Source: Blastomussa wellsi (taxonomy: Eukaryota > Cnidaria > Anthozoa > Scleractinia > Plerogyridae). From it: DNA of 64,000 nucleotides. Where the stretch lies: positions 11,988,441 through 12,052,440 of the forward strand of contig OX393569.1 of assembly GCA_947652115.1 (NCBI GenBank), written 5' to 3'. The notes beneath the pieces were generated by a model that saw only the letters and a list, made by a program, of their open reading frames with translations, was not told the origin of the DNA and did not search any database. Position 1 is the stretch's first letter. Every line of letters begins with the position of its first letter. The position numbers and the translations under genes are program-made. This document shows positions 24,001-35,339 of the stretch, piece by piece.

Positions 24001-25150
24001 TGTAGTCAGTGTATTCAGTGTAGTGAGTTTATTCAGTGTAGTCAGTGCAGTCAGTGTATTCAGTGTTGTCATTGTATTCAGTGTAGTCAGTGTAGCCAGT
24101 TTATTCAGTGTATTCAGTGAAGTCAGTGTATTAAGTGTTGTCAGTGTATTCCGTGTAGTGAGTGTAGTCTGTGTAGTCAGTGTTGCGGCGTATTCCGTGA
24201 AGTCAGTTTATTCAGTGCATTCGGTGTAGTCAGTGTATTCAGTGTAGTCATTGTATTCAGTATATTCAGTCTAGTCAGTGTATTCCGTGAAGTCAGTTTC
24301 CTCAGTGTATTCAATGTATTCAGTGTAGTCCGTGTAATCAGTGTAGTGAGTTTATTCAGTGTAGTCAGTGCAGTCAGTGTATTCCGTGAAGTCAGTGTCG
24401 TCACTGTATTCAGTGTAGTCAGTGTATTCCGTGAAGTCAGTGTATTCAGTGTAGTCAGTGTATTCCGTGAAGTCAGTGTATTCAGTGTAGTCAGTGTATT
24501 CCGTGAAGTCAGTGTATTCAGAGTAGTCAGTGTATTCCGAGAAGTCAGTTTCCTCAGTGTATTCAGTGTATTCAGTGTACTCAGTGTATTCAGTGTAGTC
24601 AGTGTATTCCGTGAAGTCAGTGTCGTCACTGTATTCAGTGTAGTCAGTGTATTCCGTGAAGTCAGTGTATTCAGTGCAGTCAGTGTATTCCGTGAAGTCA
24701 GTGTATTCAGTGTAGTCAGTGTATTCCGTGAAGTCAGTTTCCTCAGTGTATTCAGTGTATTCAGTGTACTCAGTGTATTCAGTGTAGTCAGTGTATTCCG
24801 TGAAGTCAGTGTCGTCAGTGCAGTCAGTGCAGTCAGTGTAGTCAGTGTTGTCATTGTATTCAGTGTAGTCAGTGTAGCCAGTTTAGTCAGTGTATTCGGT
24901 GAAGTCAGTGTATTAAGTGTTGTCAGTGTATTCCGTGTAGTGAGTGTAGTCCGTGTAGTCAGTGTTGCGGCGTATTCCGTGAAGTCAGTTTATTCAGTGT
25001 ATTCGGTGTAGTCAGTGTATTCAATGTAGTCATTGTATTCAGTATATTCAGTCTAGTCAGTGTATTCCGTGAAGTCAGTTTCCTCAGTGTATTCAATGTA
25101 TTCAGTGTAGTCCGTGTAATCAGTGTAGTGAGTTTATTCAGTGTAGTCAG
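21065..25150. repeat. higher-order duplication, period about 2.05-2.08 kb
   Basis: The segment starting 21065 ('caattctgtgaagtcag') recurs at 23147. Downstream landmarks 21812 and 22135 recur at 23858 and 24181 (offset 2046). The initial offset is 2082, so one copy has lost 36 bp, four 9-bp units. Both copies carry the unusual 'tattcaggtaagtcag' variant near 21745 and 23791. Confidence 0.8.
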
Positions 25151-28100
25151 TGCAGTCAGTGTATTCCGTGAAGTCAGTGTCGTCACTGTATTCAGTGTAG
25201 TCAGTGTATTCCGTGAAGTCAGTGTATTCAGTGTAGTCAGTGTATTCCGTGAAGTCAGTGTATTCAGTGTGGTCAGTGTATTCCGTGAAGTCAGTTTCCT
25301 CAGTGTATTCAGTGTACTCAGTGTATTCAGTGTAGTCAGTGTATTCCGTGAAGTCAGTGTCGTCAGTGCAGTCAGTGTTGTCATTGTATTCAGTGTATTC
25401 AGTGTATTCAGTGTAGCCAGTTTAGTCAGTGTATTCAGTGAAGTCAGTGTATTAAGTGTTGTCAGTGTATTCCGTGAAGTCAGTTTCCTCAGTGTATTCA
25501 GTGTACTCAGTGTATTCAGTGTAGTCAGTGTATTCCGTGAAGTCAGTGTCATCAGTGCAGTCAGTGCAGTCAGTGCAGTCAGTGTAGTCAGTGTTGTCAT
25601 TGTATTCAGTGTATTCAGTGTATTCAGTGTAGTCAGTGTAGCCAGTTTAGTCAGTGTATTCAGTGAAGTCAGTGTATTAAGTGTTGTCAGTGTATTCCGT
25701 GAAGTCAGTTTGCTCAGTGTATTCAGTGTATTCAGTGTACTCAGTGTATTCCGTGAAGTCAGTGTCGTCACTGTATTCAGTGTAGTCAGTGTATTCCGTG
25801 AAGTCAGTGTATTCAGTGTAGTCAGTGTATTCCGTGAAGTCAGTGTATTCAGTGTAGTCAGTGTATTTTGTGAAGTCAGTTTCCTCAGTGTATTCAGTGT
25901 ATTCAGTGTAGTCAGTGTATTCAGTGTAGTCAGTGTATTCCAGGAAGTCAGTGTATTCAGAGTAGTCAGTGTATTCCGTGAAGTCAGTTTCCTCAGTGTA
26001 TTCAGTTTATTCAGTGTACTCAGTGTATTCAGTGTAGTCAGTGTATTCCGTGAAGTCAGTGTCGTCACTGTATTCAGTGTAGTCAGTGTATTCCGTGAAG
26101 TCAGTGTATTCAGTGTAGTCAGTGTATTCCGTGAAGTCAGTGTATTCAGTGTAGTCAGTGTATTCCGTGAAGTCAGTGTATTCAGTGTAGTCAGTGTATT
26201 CCGTGAAGTCAGTTTCCTCAGTGTATTCAGTGTATTCAGTGTACTCAGTGTATTCAGTGTACTCAGTGTATTCAGTGTAGTCAGTGTATTCCGTGAAGTC
26301 AGTGTCGTCAGTGCAGTCAGTGCAGTCACTGTAGTCAGTGTTGTCAGTGTATTCAGTGTAGTCAGTGTATTCCGTGTTGTCAGTGTATTCCGTGTAGTGA
26401 GTGTAGTCCGTGGGTTCAGTGTAGTAAGTGTTGCGGTGTATTCCGTGAAGTCAGTTTATTCGGTGTATTCGGTGTAGTCAGTGTATTCAGTGTAGTCATT
26501 GTATTCAGTATATTCAGTCCAGTCAGTGTTTTCCGTGAAGTCAGTTTCCTCAGTGTATTCAATGTATTGAGTGTAGTCAGTGTATTCAGTGCAGTCAGTG
26601 TAGCCAGTTTAGTCAGTGTATTCAGTGAAGTCAGTGTATTAAGTGTTGTCAGTGTATTCCGTGTAGTGAGTGTAGTCCGTGTAGTCAGTGTTGCGGTGCA
26701 TTCCGTGAAGTCAGTTTATTCAGTGTATTCGGTGTAGTCAGTGTATTCAGTGTAGTCATTGTATTCAGTATTTTCAGTCTAGTCAGTGTATTCCGTGAAG
26801 TCAGTTTCCTCAGTGTATTCAATGTATTCAGTGTAGTCAGTGTATTCAGTGTAGTGAGTTTATTCAGTGTAGTCAGTGCAGTCAGTGTATTCCGTGAAGT
26901 CAGTGTCGTCACTGTATTCAGTGTAGTCAGTGTATTCCGTGAAGTCAGTGTATTCAGTGTAGTCAGTGTATTCCGTGAAGTCAGTGTATTCAGTGTAGTC
27001 AGTGTATTCCGTGAAGTCAGTTTCCTCAGTGTATTCAGTGTACTCAGTGTATTCAGTGTACTCAGTGTATTCAGTGTAGTCAGTGTATTCCGTGAAGTCA
27101 GTGTCGTCAGTGCAGTCAGTGCAGTCAGTGTAGTCAGTGTTGTCATTGTATTCAGTGTATTCAGTGTAGTCAGTGTAGCCAGTTTAGTCAGTGTATTCAG
27201 TGAAGTCAGTGTATTAAGTGTTGTCAGTGTATTCCGTGTAGTGAGTGTAGTCCGTGTAGTCAGTGTTGCGGTGTATTCCGTGAAGTCAGTTTATTCAGTG
27301 TATTTGGTGTAGTCAGTGTATTCAGTGTAGTCATTGTATTCAGTATATTCAGTCTAGTCAGTGTATTCCGTGCAGTCAGTTTCCTCAGTGTATTCAATGT
27401 ATTCAGTGTAGTCAGTGTATTCAGTGTAGTGAGTTTATTCACTGTATTCAGTGTAGTCAGTGCAGTCAGTGTATTCCGTGAAGTCAGTGTCGTCACCGTA
27501 TTCAGTGTTGTCAGTCTATTCCGTGTAGTGAGTGTAGTCCGTGTATTCAGTGTATTCAGTGTTGCGGTGTATTCCGTGAAGTCAGTTTATTCAGTGTATT
27601 CGGTGTAGTCAGTGTAGTCATTGTATTCAGTATAGTCAGTCAAGTCAGTGTATTCCGTGAAGTCAGTTTCCTCAGTGTATTCAATGTATTGAGTGTAGTC
27701 AGTGTATTCAGTGTAGTGAGTTTATTGAGTGTAGTCAGTGCAGTCAGTGTATTCCGTGAAGAAAGTGTCGTCACTGTATTCAGTGAAGTCAGTGTTGCGG
27801 TGTATTCCGTGAAGTCAGTTTATTCAGTGTATTCGGTGTAGTCAGTGTATTCAGTGTAGTCATTGTATTCAGTATATTCAGTCTAGTCAGTGTATTCCGT
27901 GAAGTCAGTTTCCTCAGTGTATTCAATGTATTCAGTGTAGTCAGTGTATTCTGTGTAGTGAGTTTATTCAGTGTATTCAGTGTAGTCAGTGCAGTCAGTG
28001 TATTCAGTGAAGTCAGTGTCGTCACTGTATTCAGTGTAGTCAGTGTATTCCGTGAAGTCAGTGTATTCAGTGTATTCGGTGTAGTCAGTGTATTCAGTGT

Positions 28101-30640
28101 AGTCATTGTATTCAGTATTTTCAGTCTAGTCAGTGTATTCCGTGAAGTCAGTTTCCTCAGTGTATTCAATGTATTCAGTGTAGTCAGTGTATTCAGTGTA
28201 GTGAGTTTATTCAGTGTAGTCAGTGCAGTCAGTGTATTCAGTGTTGTCATTGTATTCAGTGTAGTCAGTGTAGCCAGTTTATTCAGTGTATTCAGTGAAG
28301 TCAGTGTATTAAGTGTTGTCAGTGTATTCCGTGTAGTGAGTGTAGTCTGTGTAGTCAGTGTTGCGGCGTATTCCGTGAAGTCAGTTTATTCAGTGCATTC
28401 GGTGTAGTCAGTGTATTCAGTGTAGTCATTGTATTCAGTATATTCAGTCTAGTCAGTGTATTCCGTGAAGTCAGTTTCCTCAGTGTATTCAATGTATTCA
28501 GTGTAGTCCGTGTAATCAGTGTAGTGAGTTTATTCAGTGTAGTCAGTGCAGTCAGTGTATTCCGTGAAGTCAGTGTCGTCACTGTATTCAGTGTAGTCAG
28601 TGTATTCCGTGAAGTCAGTGTATTCAGTGTAGTCAGTGTATTCCGTGAAGTCAGTGTATTCAGTGTAGTCAGTGTATTCCGTGAAGTCAGTGTATTCAGA
28701 GTAGTCAGTGTATTCCGAGAAGTCAGTTTCCTCAGTGTATTCAGTGTATTCAGTGTACTCAGTGTATTCAGTGTAGTCAGTGTATTCCGTGAAGTCAGTG
28801 TCGTCACTGTATTCAGTGTAGTCAGTGTATTCCGTGAAGTCAGTGTATTCAGTGCAGTCAGTGTATTCCGTGAAGTCAGTGTATTCAGTGTAGTCAGTGT
28901 ATTCCGTGAAGTCAGTTTCCTCAGTGTATTCAGTGTATTCAGTGTACTCAGTGTATTCAGTGTAGTCAGTGTATTCCGTGAAGTCAGTGTCGTCAGTGCA
29001 GTCAGTGCAGTCAGTGTAGTCAGTGTTGTCATTGTATTCAGTGTAGTCAGTGTAGCCAGTTTAGTCAGTGTATTCGGTGAAGTCAGTGTATTAAGTGTTG
29101 TCAGTGTATTCCGTGTAGTGAGTGTAGTCCGTGTAGTCAGTGTTGCGGCGTATTCCGTGAAGTCAGTTTATTCAGTGTATTCGGTGTAGTCAGTGTATTC
29201 AGTGTAGTCATTGTATTCAGTATATTCAGTCTAGTCAGTGTATTCCGTGAAGTCAGTTTCCTCAGTGTATTCAATGTATTCAGTGTAGTCCGTGTAATCA
29301 GTGTAGTGAGTTTATTCAGTGTAGTCAGTGCAGTCAGTGTATTCCGTGAAGTCAGTGTCGTCACTGTATTCAGTGTAGTCAGTGTATTCCGTGAAGTCAG
29401 TGTATTCAGTGTAGTCAGTGTATTCCGTGAAGTCAGTGTATTCAGTGTGGTCAGTGTATTCCGTGAAGTCAGTTTCCTCAGTGTATTCAGTGTACTCAGT
29501 GTATTCAGTGTAGTCAGTGTATTCCGTGAAGTCAGTGTCGTCAGTGCAGTCAGTGCAGTCAGTGTTGTCATTGTATTCAGTGTATTCAGTGTAGCCAGTT
29601 TAGTCAGTGTATTCAGTGAAGTCAGTGTATTAAGTGTTGTCAGTGTATTCCGTGAAGTCAGTTTCCTCAGTGTATTCAGTGTACTCAGTGTATTCAGTGT
29701 AGTCAGTGTATTCCGTGAAGTCAGTGTCATCAGTGCAGTCAGTGCAGTCAGTGCAGTCAGTGTAGTCAGTGCTGTCATTGTATTCAGTGTATTCAGTGTA
29801 TTCAGTGTAGTCAGTGTAGCCAGTTTAGTCAGTGTATTCAGTGAAGTCAGTGTATTAAGTGTTGTCAGTGTATTCCGTGAAGTCAGTTTGCTCAGTGTAT
29901 TCAGTGTATTCAGTGTACTCAGTGTATTCCGTGAAGTCAGTGTCGTCACTGTATTCAGTGTAGTCAGTGTATTCCGTGAAGTCAGTGTATTCAGTGTAGT
30001 CAGTGTATTCCGTGAAGTCAGTGTATTCAGTGTAGTCAGTGTATTCCGTGAAGTCAGTTTCCTCAGTGTATTCAGTGTATTCAGTGTAGTCAGTGTATTC
30101 AGTGTAGTCAGTGTATTCCAGGAAGTCAGTGTATTCAGAGTAGTCAGTGTATTCCGTGAAGTCAGTTTCCTCAGTGTATTCAGTTTATTCAGTGTACTCA
30201 GTGTATTCAGTGTAGTCAGTGTATTCCGTGAAGTCAGTGTCGTCACTGTATTCAGTGTAGTCAGTGTATTCCGTGAAGTCAGTGTATTCAGTGTAGTCAG
30301 TGTATTCCGTGAAGTCAGTGTATTCAGTGTAGTCAGTGTATTCCGTGAAGTCAGTGTATTCAGTGTAGTCAGTGTATTCCGTGAAGTCAGTTTCCTCAGT
30401 GTATTCAGTGTATTCAGTGTACTCAGTGTATTCAGTGTACTCAGTGTATTCAGTGTAGTCAGTGTATTCCGTGAAGTCAGTGTCGTCAGTGCAGTCAGTG
30501 CAGTCAGTGTAGTCAGTGTTGTCATTGTATTCAGTGTATTCAGTGTATTCAGTGTAGTCAGTGTAGCCAGTTTAGTCAGTGTATTCAGTGAAGTCAGTGT
30601 AGTGAGTGTAGCCAGTTTAGTCAGTGTATTCAGCGTAGTC
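24181..30640. repeat. higher-order duplication, period 4178 bp
   Basis: Landmarks 24181 and 24963 recur at 28359 and 29141, both at offset 4178. The 225-codon shadow frame at 24177-24854 is identical to that at 28355-29032. The following parts (24959-26329 and 29137-30642) match closely, with small in-register indels of whole 9-bp units. Confidence 0.85.
26689..28075. repeat. third copy of the 17.7-19.1 kb block, offset 8980 bp
   Basis: Landmarks 17709, 18284 and 18813 recur at 26689, 27264 and 27793, all offset by 8980 bp. Correspondence persists to about 28075, where the sequence switches to the type seen at 21850-22180 and 23900-24230. That switch is a recombination junction. Confidence 0.8.
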
Positions 30641-31123
30641 AATGTAGCGGTGTATTCCGTGAAGTCAGTGTATTCAGTGTATTCGGTGTAGTCAGTGTAT
30701 TCAGTGTAGTCAGTGTATTCAGTGTAGTCAGTGTATTAAGTTTAGTCAGTGTATTCAGTGTAGTCAGTGTGTTCCGCGTAGTCAGTGTATTCCGTGTAGT
30801 AAGTGTAGTCAGTGTAGTCCATGAAGTCAGTGTCGTCAGCGTAGTCAGTGTATTCAGTGTAGTCAGTGTATTCAGTGTAGCCAGTGTAGTCAGTGCAGTC
30901 AGTATATTCAGTCTAGTCAGTGTTGCCAGTGTAGTCAGTGGATTTAGTGTAGTCAGTGTAGTGAGTGTATTCAGCGTATTCAGTGTAGTCAGTGTATTCA
31001 GTGTAGTCATTGTATTCAGTATATTCAGTCTAGTCAGTGTAGTCAGTTTATTCCGTGAAGTCAGTTTCCTCAGTGTATTCAATGTATTCAGGGTAGTCAG
31101 TGTATTCAGTGTGGTCACTGTAT

Positions 31124-31295
31124 AGGCCATTTCCGAGTTCCCTTGAGCCTCTACTTCAAAGCGAGTCTAAGTGCGAAAGTTTTGTGATGGTAATTAGTTT
31201 TGCTTTCCATATGAATGAAAACTCATTTTCATTACAAAGACTTCGCACTTAGACTCGCCTTGAAATAGAGGCACAAGCGAACTCGGAAATGGCCT
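31124..31295. mobile_element. MITE with about 55-bp terminal inverted repeats
   Basis: A 172-bp segment unlike the surrounding 9-bp repeat. Its ends are 'aggccatttccgagttc' and its reverse complement near 'gaactcggaaatggcct', and the inner parts 'gcgagtctaagtgcgaa' and 'ttcgcacttagactcgc' also pair. The central loop is A/T-rich. Flanks suggest a TA target, but a low-complexity surrounding makes the duplication ambiguous. No coding capacity, so it needs transposase in trans. Confidence 0.85.
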
Positions 31296-32534
31296 ATTCC
31301 GTGAAGTCAGTGTCGTCAGTGTATTCAGTGTAGTCAGTGTATTCAGTGTAGTCAGTGTATTCAGTGTGTTCCGTGTAGTCAGTGTATTCCGTGTAGACAG
31401 CGTAGTCAGCGTCGTCAGTGTATTCAGTGTAGACAGCGTAGTCAGCGTAGTCAGTGTATTCAGTGTAGTCATTGTATTCAGTATATTGAGTGTAGTCAGT
31501 CTATTCCGTGAAGTCAGTTTCCTCAGTGTATTCAGTGTAGTCAGTGTAGTCAGTGTCGTCAGTGCGGTCAGTGTAGTCAGTTTAGTCAGTGTATTCAGTG
31601 TATTAGGTGTAGTCAGTGTCGTCAGTGTAGTCAGTTTAGTCAGTGTATTCCGTGTAGTCCGTGTAGTCAGTGTATTCCGTGAAGTCAGTGTATTCAGTGT
31701 AGTCAGCGTAGTTAGTGTATTCAGTGTAGTCAGTGTAGTCAGTGTATTCAGTATAGCTAGTGTAGTCAGTGCAGTCAGTATATTCAGTGTAGTCGGTGTA
31801 GCCAGTGTAGCCAGTGTTGTCAGTGTAGTCAGTGGATTTAGTGTAGTCAGTGTAGTGAGTGTATTCAGTGTAGTCAGTTTAGTCAGTGTATTCAGTGTGG
31901 TGAGTGTAGTCAGTTTATTCACAGTATTCAGTGTATTCTGTGTAGTCAGTGTATTCAGTGTAGTCAGTATATTCAGTGTAGTCAGTGTATTCAGTGTAGT
32001 CAGTATATTCAGTGTAGTCTGTGTAGTCAGTCTAGTCAGTGTATTCAGTGTAGTCAATGCAGTCAGTGTATTCAGTGTAGTCAGTGTATTCCGTGTTGTT
32101 GTGTATTCAGTGTAGTGAGTGTAGTCCGTGTATTCAGTGTAGCGGTGTATTCCGTGTAGTCAGTGTATTCAGTGTAGTCAGTGTATTCAGTATATTCAGT
32201 GTATTCAGTGTAGTCATTGTATTCAGTATATTCAGTCTAGTCAGTGTATTCAGTGAAGTCAGTGTTGTCAGTGTAGTCAGTGTATTCAGTGTATTCTGTG
32301 AAGTCAGTGTATTCAGTGTAGTCATTGTATTCAGTATATTCAGTGTAGTCAGTGTAGTCAGTGTATTCCGTGAAGTCAGTGTCGTCAGTGTATTCAGTTT
32401 AGTCAGTGTAGTCAGTGTATTCCGTGTAGTCAGTGTAGCCAGTGTATTCAGTGTAGTCAGTGTAGTCAGTGTATTCCGTGTAGTCAGTGTAGCCAGTTTA
32501 TTCAGTGTAATCAGTGTAGTCAGTGTATTCAGTG

Positions 32535-32770
32535 TGTTGCGTAGACAACAAACGGTAATTCAGAACAGTAAACTCACGGTTTAATTCAGGGTTTCCCTAG
32601 CTTTTCCATTCCTCTAGACTCTAGCGACGTCTACGGCACCAACACTAAAAAACCCTGACCACGTGCGAATTACACAATAAAATAACTGTCAATCAAAAAT
32701 GAAATCCGATTCTCTGCAGAAAACTAATTATTAAATTGCGTGACGTGTGACTTAAAATGTCTTTTGTCCA
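32535..32770 (-). repeat. BEL 3' LTR
   Basis: 236-bp copy matching 38578-38813. The outer boundary is 'tgttgcgtagacaac' next to minisatellite. The inner end 'cttttgtcca' is followed by the internal domain. Confidence 0.95.
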
Positions 32771-32886
32771 TTTCCCCTTCCCCACACTGGGAGGTAAGGA
32801 TCAGTGTGATTGTTCAGAACAAAAAAAGCTCAATAAACCATAACAACGAGAAATGCTTGCAACACTGTTCTCAATCTGTGAGTGTC

Positions 32887-33129
32887 CTAACTTTCTTGCA
32901 AAGGAACAAGTTTATGGATCTGCCTCACAACGGTACTCTCTCCACATTGGACCTTGGTGACTCTGGTGTGGCCATCTCTTCCTGGATAAGTTTCAAGGAT
33001 GCATCCTAGCGGCCATTGTCCTCTGGGCAGTTTAGGATCCAAAACAAGCACAACATCATTCTCTTTTAGATCCTTCACTACTTCTGTCCACTTCGGCCTC
33101 CTGTTTAGCAAAGGGAGGTACTCTTGCAA
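32887..33129 (-). pseudogene. BEL pol C-terminal domain (DUF5641-like)
   Basis: An 80-codon frame with 'DVVLVLDPKLPRGQWPLG', 'DGHTRVTKV' and 'RQIHKLVPL'. This is the pattern of the beta-strand domain that follows the BEL/Pao integrase core ('W.lG.V...yPG.DG..R.v.v'). It is separated from the integrase frame by stops around 33130-33300. It ends 117 bp before the 3' LTR. Confidence 0.8.
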
Positions 33130-33305
33130 CCACCTCCTCCATCCTTGGGAAATTATCTGCTGAACCTTTCGCCAACATTCGCGTGGACTGAACTCAGTGG
33201 TGTCAACGGTTTCAGGAGAAATTGACCGCCCAACTGGCCATGCAAGAAGTGGTTTGGAGTAAGCGGTACAATGTCCTGAGGGTTAGCTGACTGGTAGGTA
33301 AGTGG

Positions 33306-34824
33306 TCATGAATTCAGCAGACTTTCCACTCCTGTAACTGCGGTAATTAACGCTTCATCGGTTACGTGACTGCTCCCAATAACCCCGTAGATAGCCTTCT
33401 TAGCTGATTTTATCATGGCCTCGTGAATGCCGCCAAAGTGTGGTGCCCCGGGCGGATTGAATCTCCACTTTACACCTCGATGAGCTGTGTTTTGCTGAAT
33501 CTTGTCCTGGTCCAGCTCACTGATGAGTTCTTTCACTTCATTTACGGCTCCAACAAAATTGGTTCCGCAGTCGCTGACCATCTTCTTTGGCACTCATCGT
33601 CTGCTTGTAAATCGTGTAAAGGCATTCAGAAAGCTGTCTGCCAAATATCACCTTCAAATGGACCGCACGGGTTGACAAACAAGTAAACAAACACAGCCAC
33701 CTCTTCTGACAGTGCACACCTCGTCCTTGTACAGTGATAAAAGGCCCAGCATAGTCAACGGCTGCTTGGTCAAAGGGACGGAAGGTGAATCGAAGACGGA
33801 CCTCTCAAATCGGGGCCATTATCTGTGTAGTGGTCTTGCTCCACCTTCGTTTACACATGTTACACTCGCACTCCCTCTCTCGGATCTCTTCTCGGGCTGC
33901 AATGATCCAATACTTTTGGTTGATTTGGGACAAGACAAAGTTGGTTCCTGCGGTATGGTTGGCCTGTTCATGATAATGCTTGACAATGAGTTTAGTTACA
34001 CAGTGTCCTCGAGGCAGTATCATCGGGAATCGCTCATCATAAGGTAAGTACTCTGTAAACTGAAGCCTTCCATTTGATCGAATACAGCCTTCTTCGTCTA
34101 ACACAGGATTCAATTTGACTAGTGGGCTCTTTGACGGTATCGGTTTCTTGGACACAAGAGCTCTATATTCATCGGGAAATGCTTCGCGCTGGCACGATCG
34201 CACCACCTCTGCCTCAGCTTCTCTGATCTCGTACGGAGATAATGGTTTACCGGTCTGTCTCGGCCCCCTCTTTGACATGTTGTGGAGAACCCTCCTTACT
34301 CGAGCATGTATGTTCACCAGTCGGTTCCAACTAGAGAAACGTTTCAGGTTCAATCTCCAGACCGGAACACTGCAACTCTTACTCGGTTCGACCCTCTGAG
34401 GTTGGTTTTCCTGCACTGTCAAAAGGGTGGTAGACTCTAGTTGCTGTTTCTTTGTTGACTTCATTTCGGGCATTACTTTGGGGCTTTCGGCTAACTGCAT
34501 CTTCGGCCACTCACTCTTCTCCTTCTTCAACCAATCAGGGCCATTCCACCACAGTTGGGATTCAGCAAGTTCAGTTGGGCTGGTTCCTCTGGAACACAGA
34601 TCGGCGGGATTTTTGTCGGTAGTAACATGCTGCCATTGTGCCGGTTCAGTACTAATCTGTATCTCCCCAATGCGGTTCGCCACAAGGGGCCGAAAGTCTC
34701 GGCCTCTTCCACGAATCCACCATAGCACGTCTGTGCTGTCAGAGTAGAACGATGCTGCCTTCACAGGTAGATCTAGGGCTCTGGACACGGACTGGGTTAA
34801 CCTCAAACCCACTATGGCTCTCAT
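33306..34824 (-). pseudogene. BEL integrase with upstream RNase H end, broken
   Basis: 34824-33805 begins with the end of the RNase H region ('FYSDSTDVLWWIRG', 'DKNPADLCSRG'), then the integrase zinc-binding HHCC module ('HYHEQANHTAG' and 'CECNMCKRR'). The first catalytic Asp lies in 'VDYAGPF' near 33750, in a different frame after a stop. 33593-33306 carries the second Asp in 'SDCGTNFVGA' and the Glu in 'PHFGGIHEAMIKSAKK'. All three catalytic residues are therefore still recognisable but spread over three frames. The enzyme would insert the cDNA; this copy cannot make it without repair of the frame. Confidence 0.85.
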
Positions 34825-34883
34825 TAATTACAGCCTTGGAACAGTCACAGGTGTAAGCGGTGCAACCTTACTCTTCGAAGCGA

Positions 34884-35285
34884 TCAGCTGTGCGGATACA
34901 GTACCATCTTCATACTCGCAGTGTAAGTATGATGCAGCTCCATAGGTGTTGAGGCATCAAGAAAGGTCACCCAGTCCTTCGATTTCACTGGTTGCTGGTT
35001 TTGCAGACACCGGGGAATCTCGACATTTGCCAGACACGACAGCTGCGAGAACCAGATCTGGAGACGATTAGCCACTTCGTCTTGAACTTCCTCATCCCAA
35101 TCATAGCCACGGTTCCACAGTTCTTGGAGCATAATCTTTGCTCGCACTACGAAAGGCCTTACTAGGCCAAGCGGGTCAAAGACGGTTGCGATCTTCTTCA
35201 AAACACTCCTCTTCGTAATTGGATAGTCAAGGGGTATGGGTGTTGCAGGTACTGCCAATACGTCATCGGTGCTATTCCACTGCAA
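34884..35285 (-). pseudogene. BEL RT thumb / RNase H region
   Basis: A 133-codon frame with 'ITKRSVLKKIATVFDPLG', 'YDWDEEVQDEV' and 'VTFLDAS', the connection between RT and RNase H typical of BEL/Pao pol. The Asp of 'FLDAS' is the first RNase H catalytic position. It is frame-shifted relative to the RT part upstream and to the integrase part downstream. Confidence 0.82.
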
Positions 35286-35339
35286 GCCAAGTGTTGTTGT
35301 AACTGTATCATTACTGTCTCTTATGTTAACTTCAGTGGC

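Larger units (their letters stand above)
9546..32534. repeat. 9-bp-unit minisatellite, about 23 kb
   Basis: Nearly the whole span is built from variants of one 9-bp unit: tgtattcag, tgtagtcag, tgtattccg, tgaagtcag, tgtcgtcag, tgcagtcag and others. Because 9 bp is three codons, every frame lacking a stop stays open, giving long overlapping ORFs on both strands (for example 501 codons minus at 29137-30642 and 461 codons plus at 29306-30691) with peptides such as repeated SVFSVV or TLNTLT. These are not genes. A marker 'gtgttgcggtgtattccgtg' (with gcgg variants) recurs at 10478, 11709, 12266, 12562, 13119, 13703, 14440, 15015, 16370, 16954, 17709, 18284, 19568 and onwards, and defines higher-order units of about 230-1230 bp. 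Interrupted by a MITE at 31124-31295. Confidence 0.97.

Noticed and set aside
9546..32534. Telomeric repeat
   Set aside because: The unit is 9 bp and variable, without the TTAGGG-type motif expected in cnidarians.
9544..32584. Dozens of long ORFs on both strands with SVFSVV-, TLNTLT- or EYTDYT-type peptides
   Set aside because: They follow from a 9-bp unit lacking stops in several frames; opposite-strand ORFs overlap over their full length and carry no domain.
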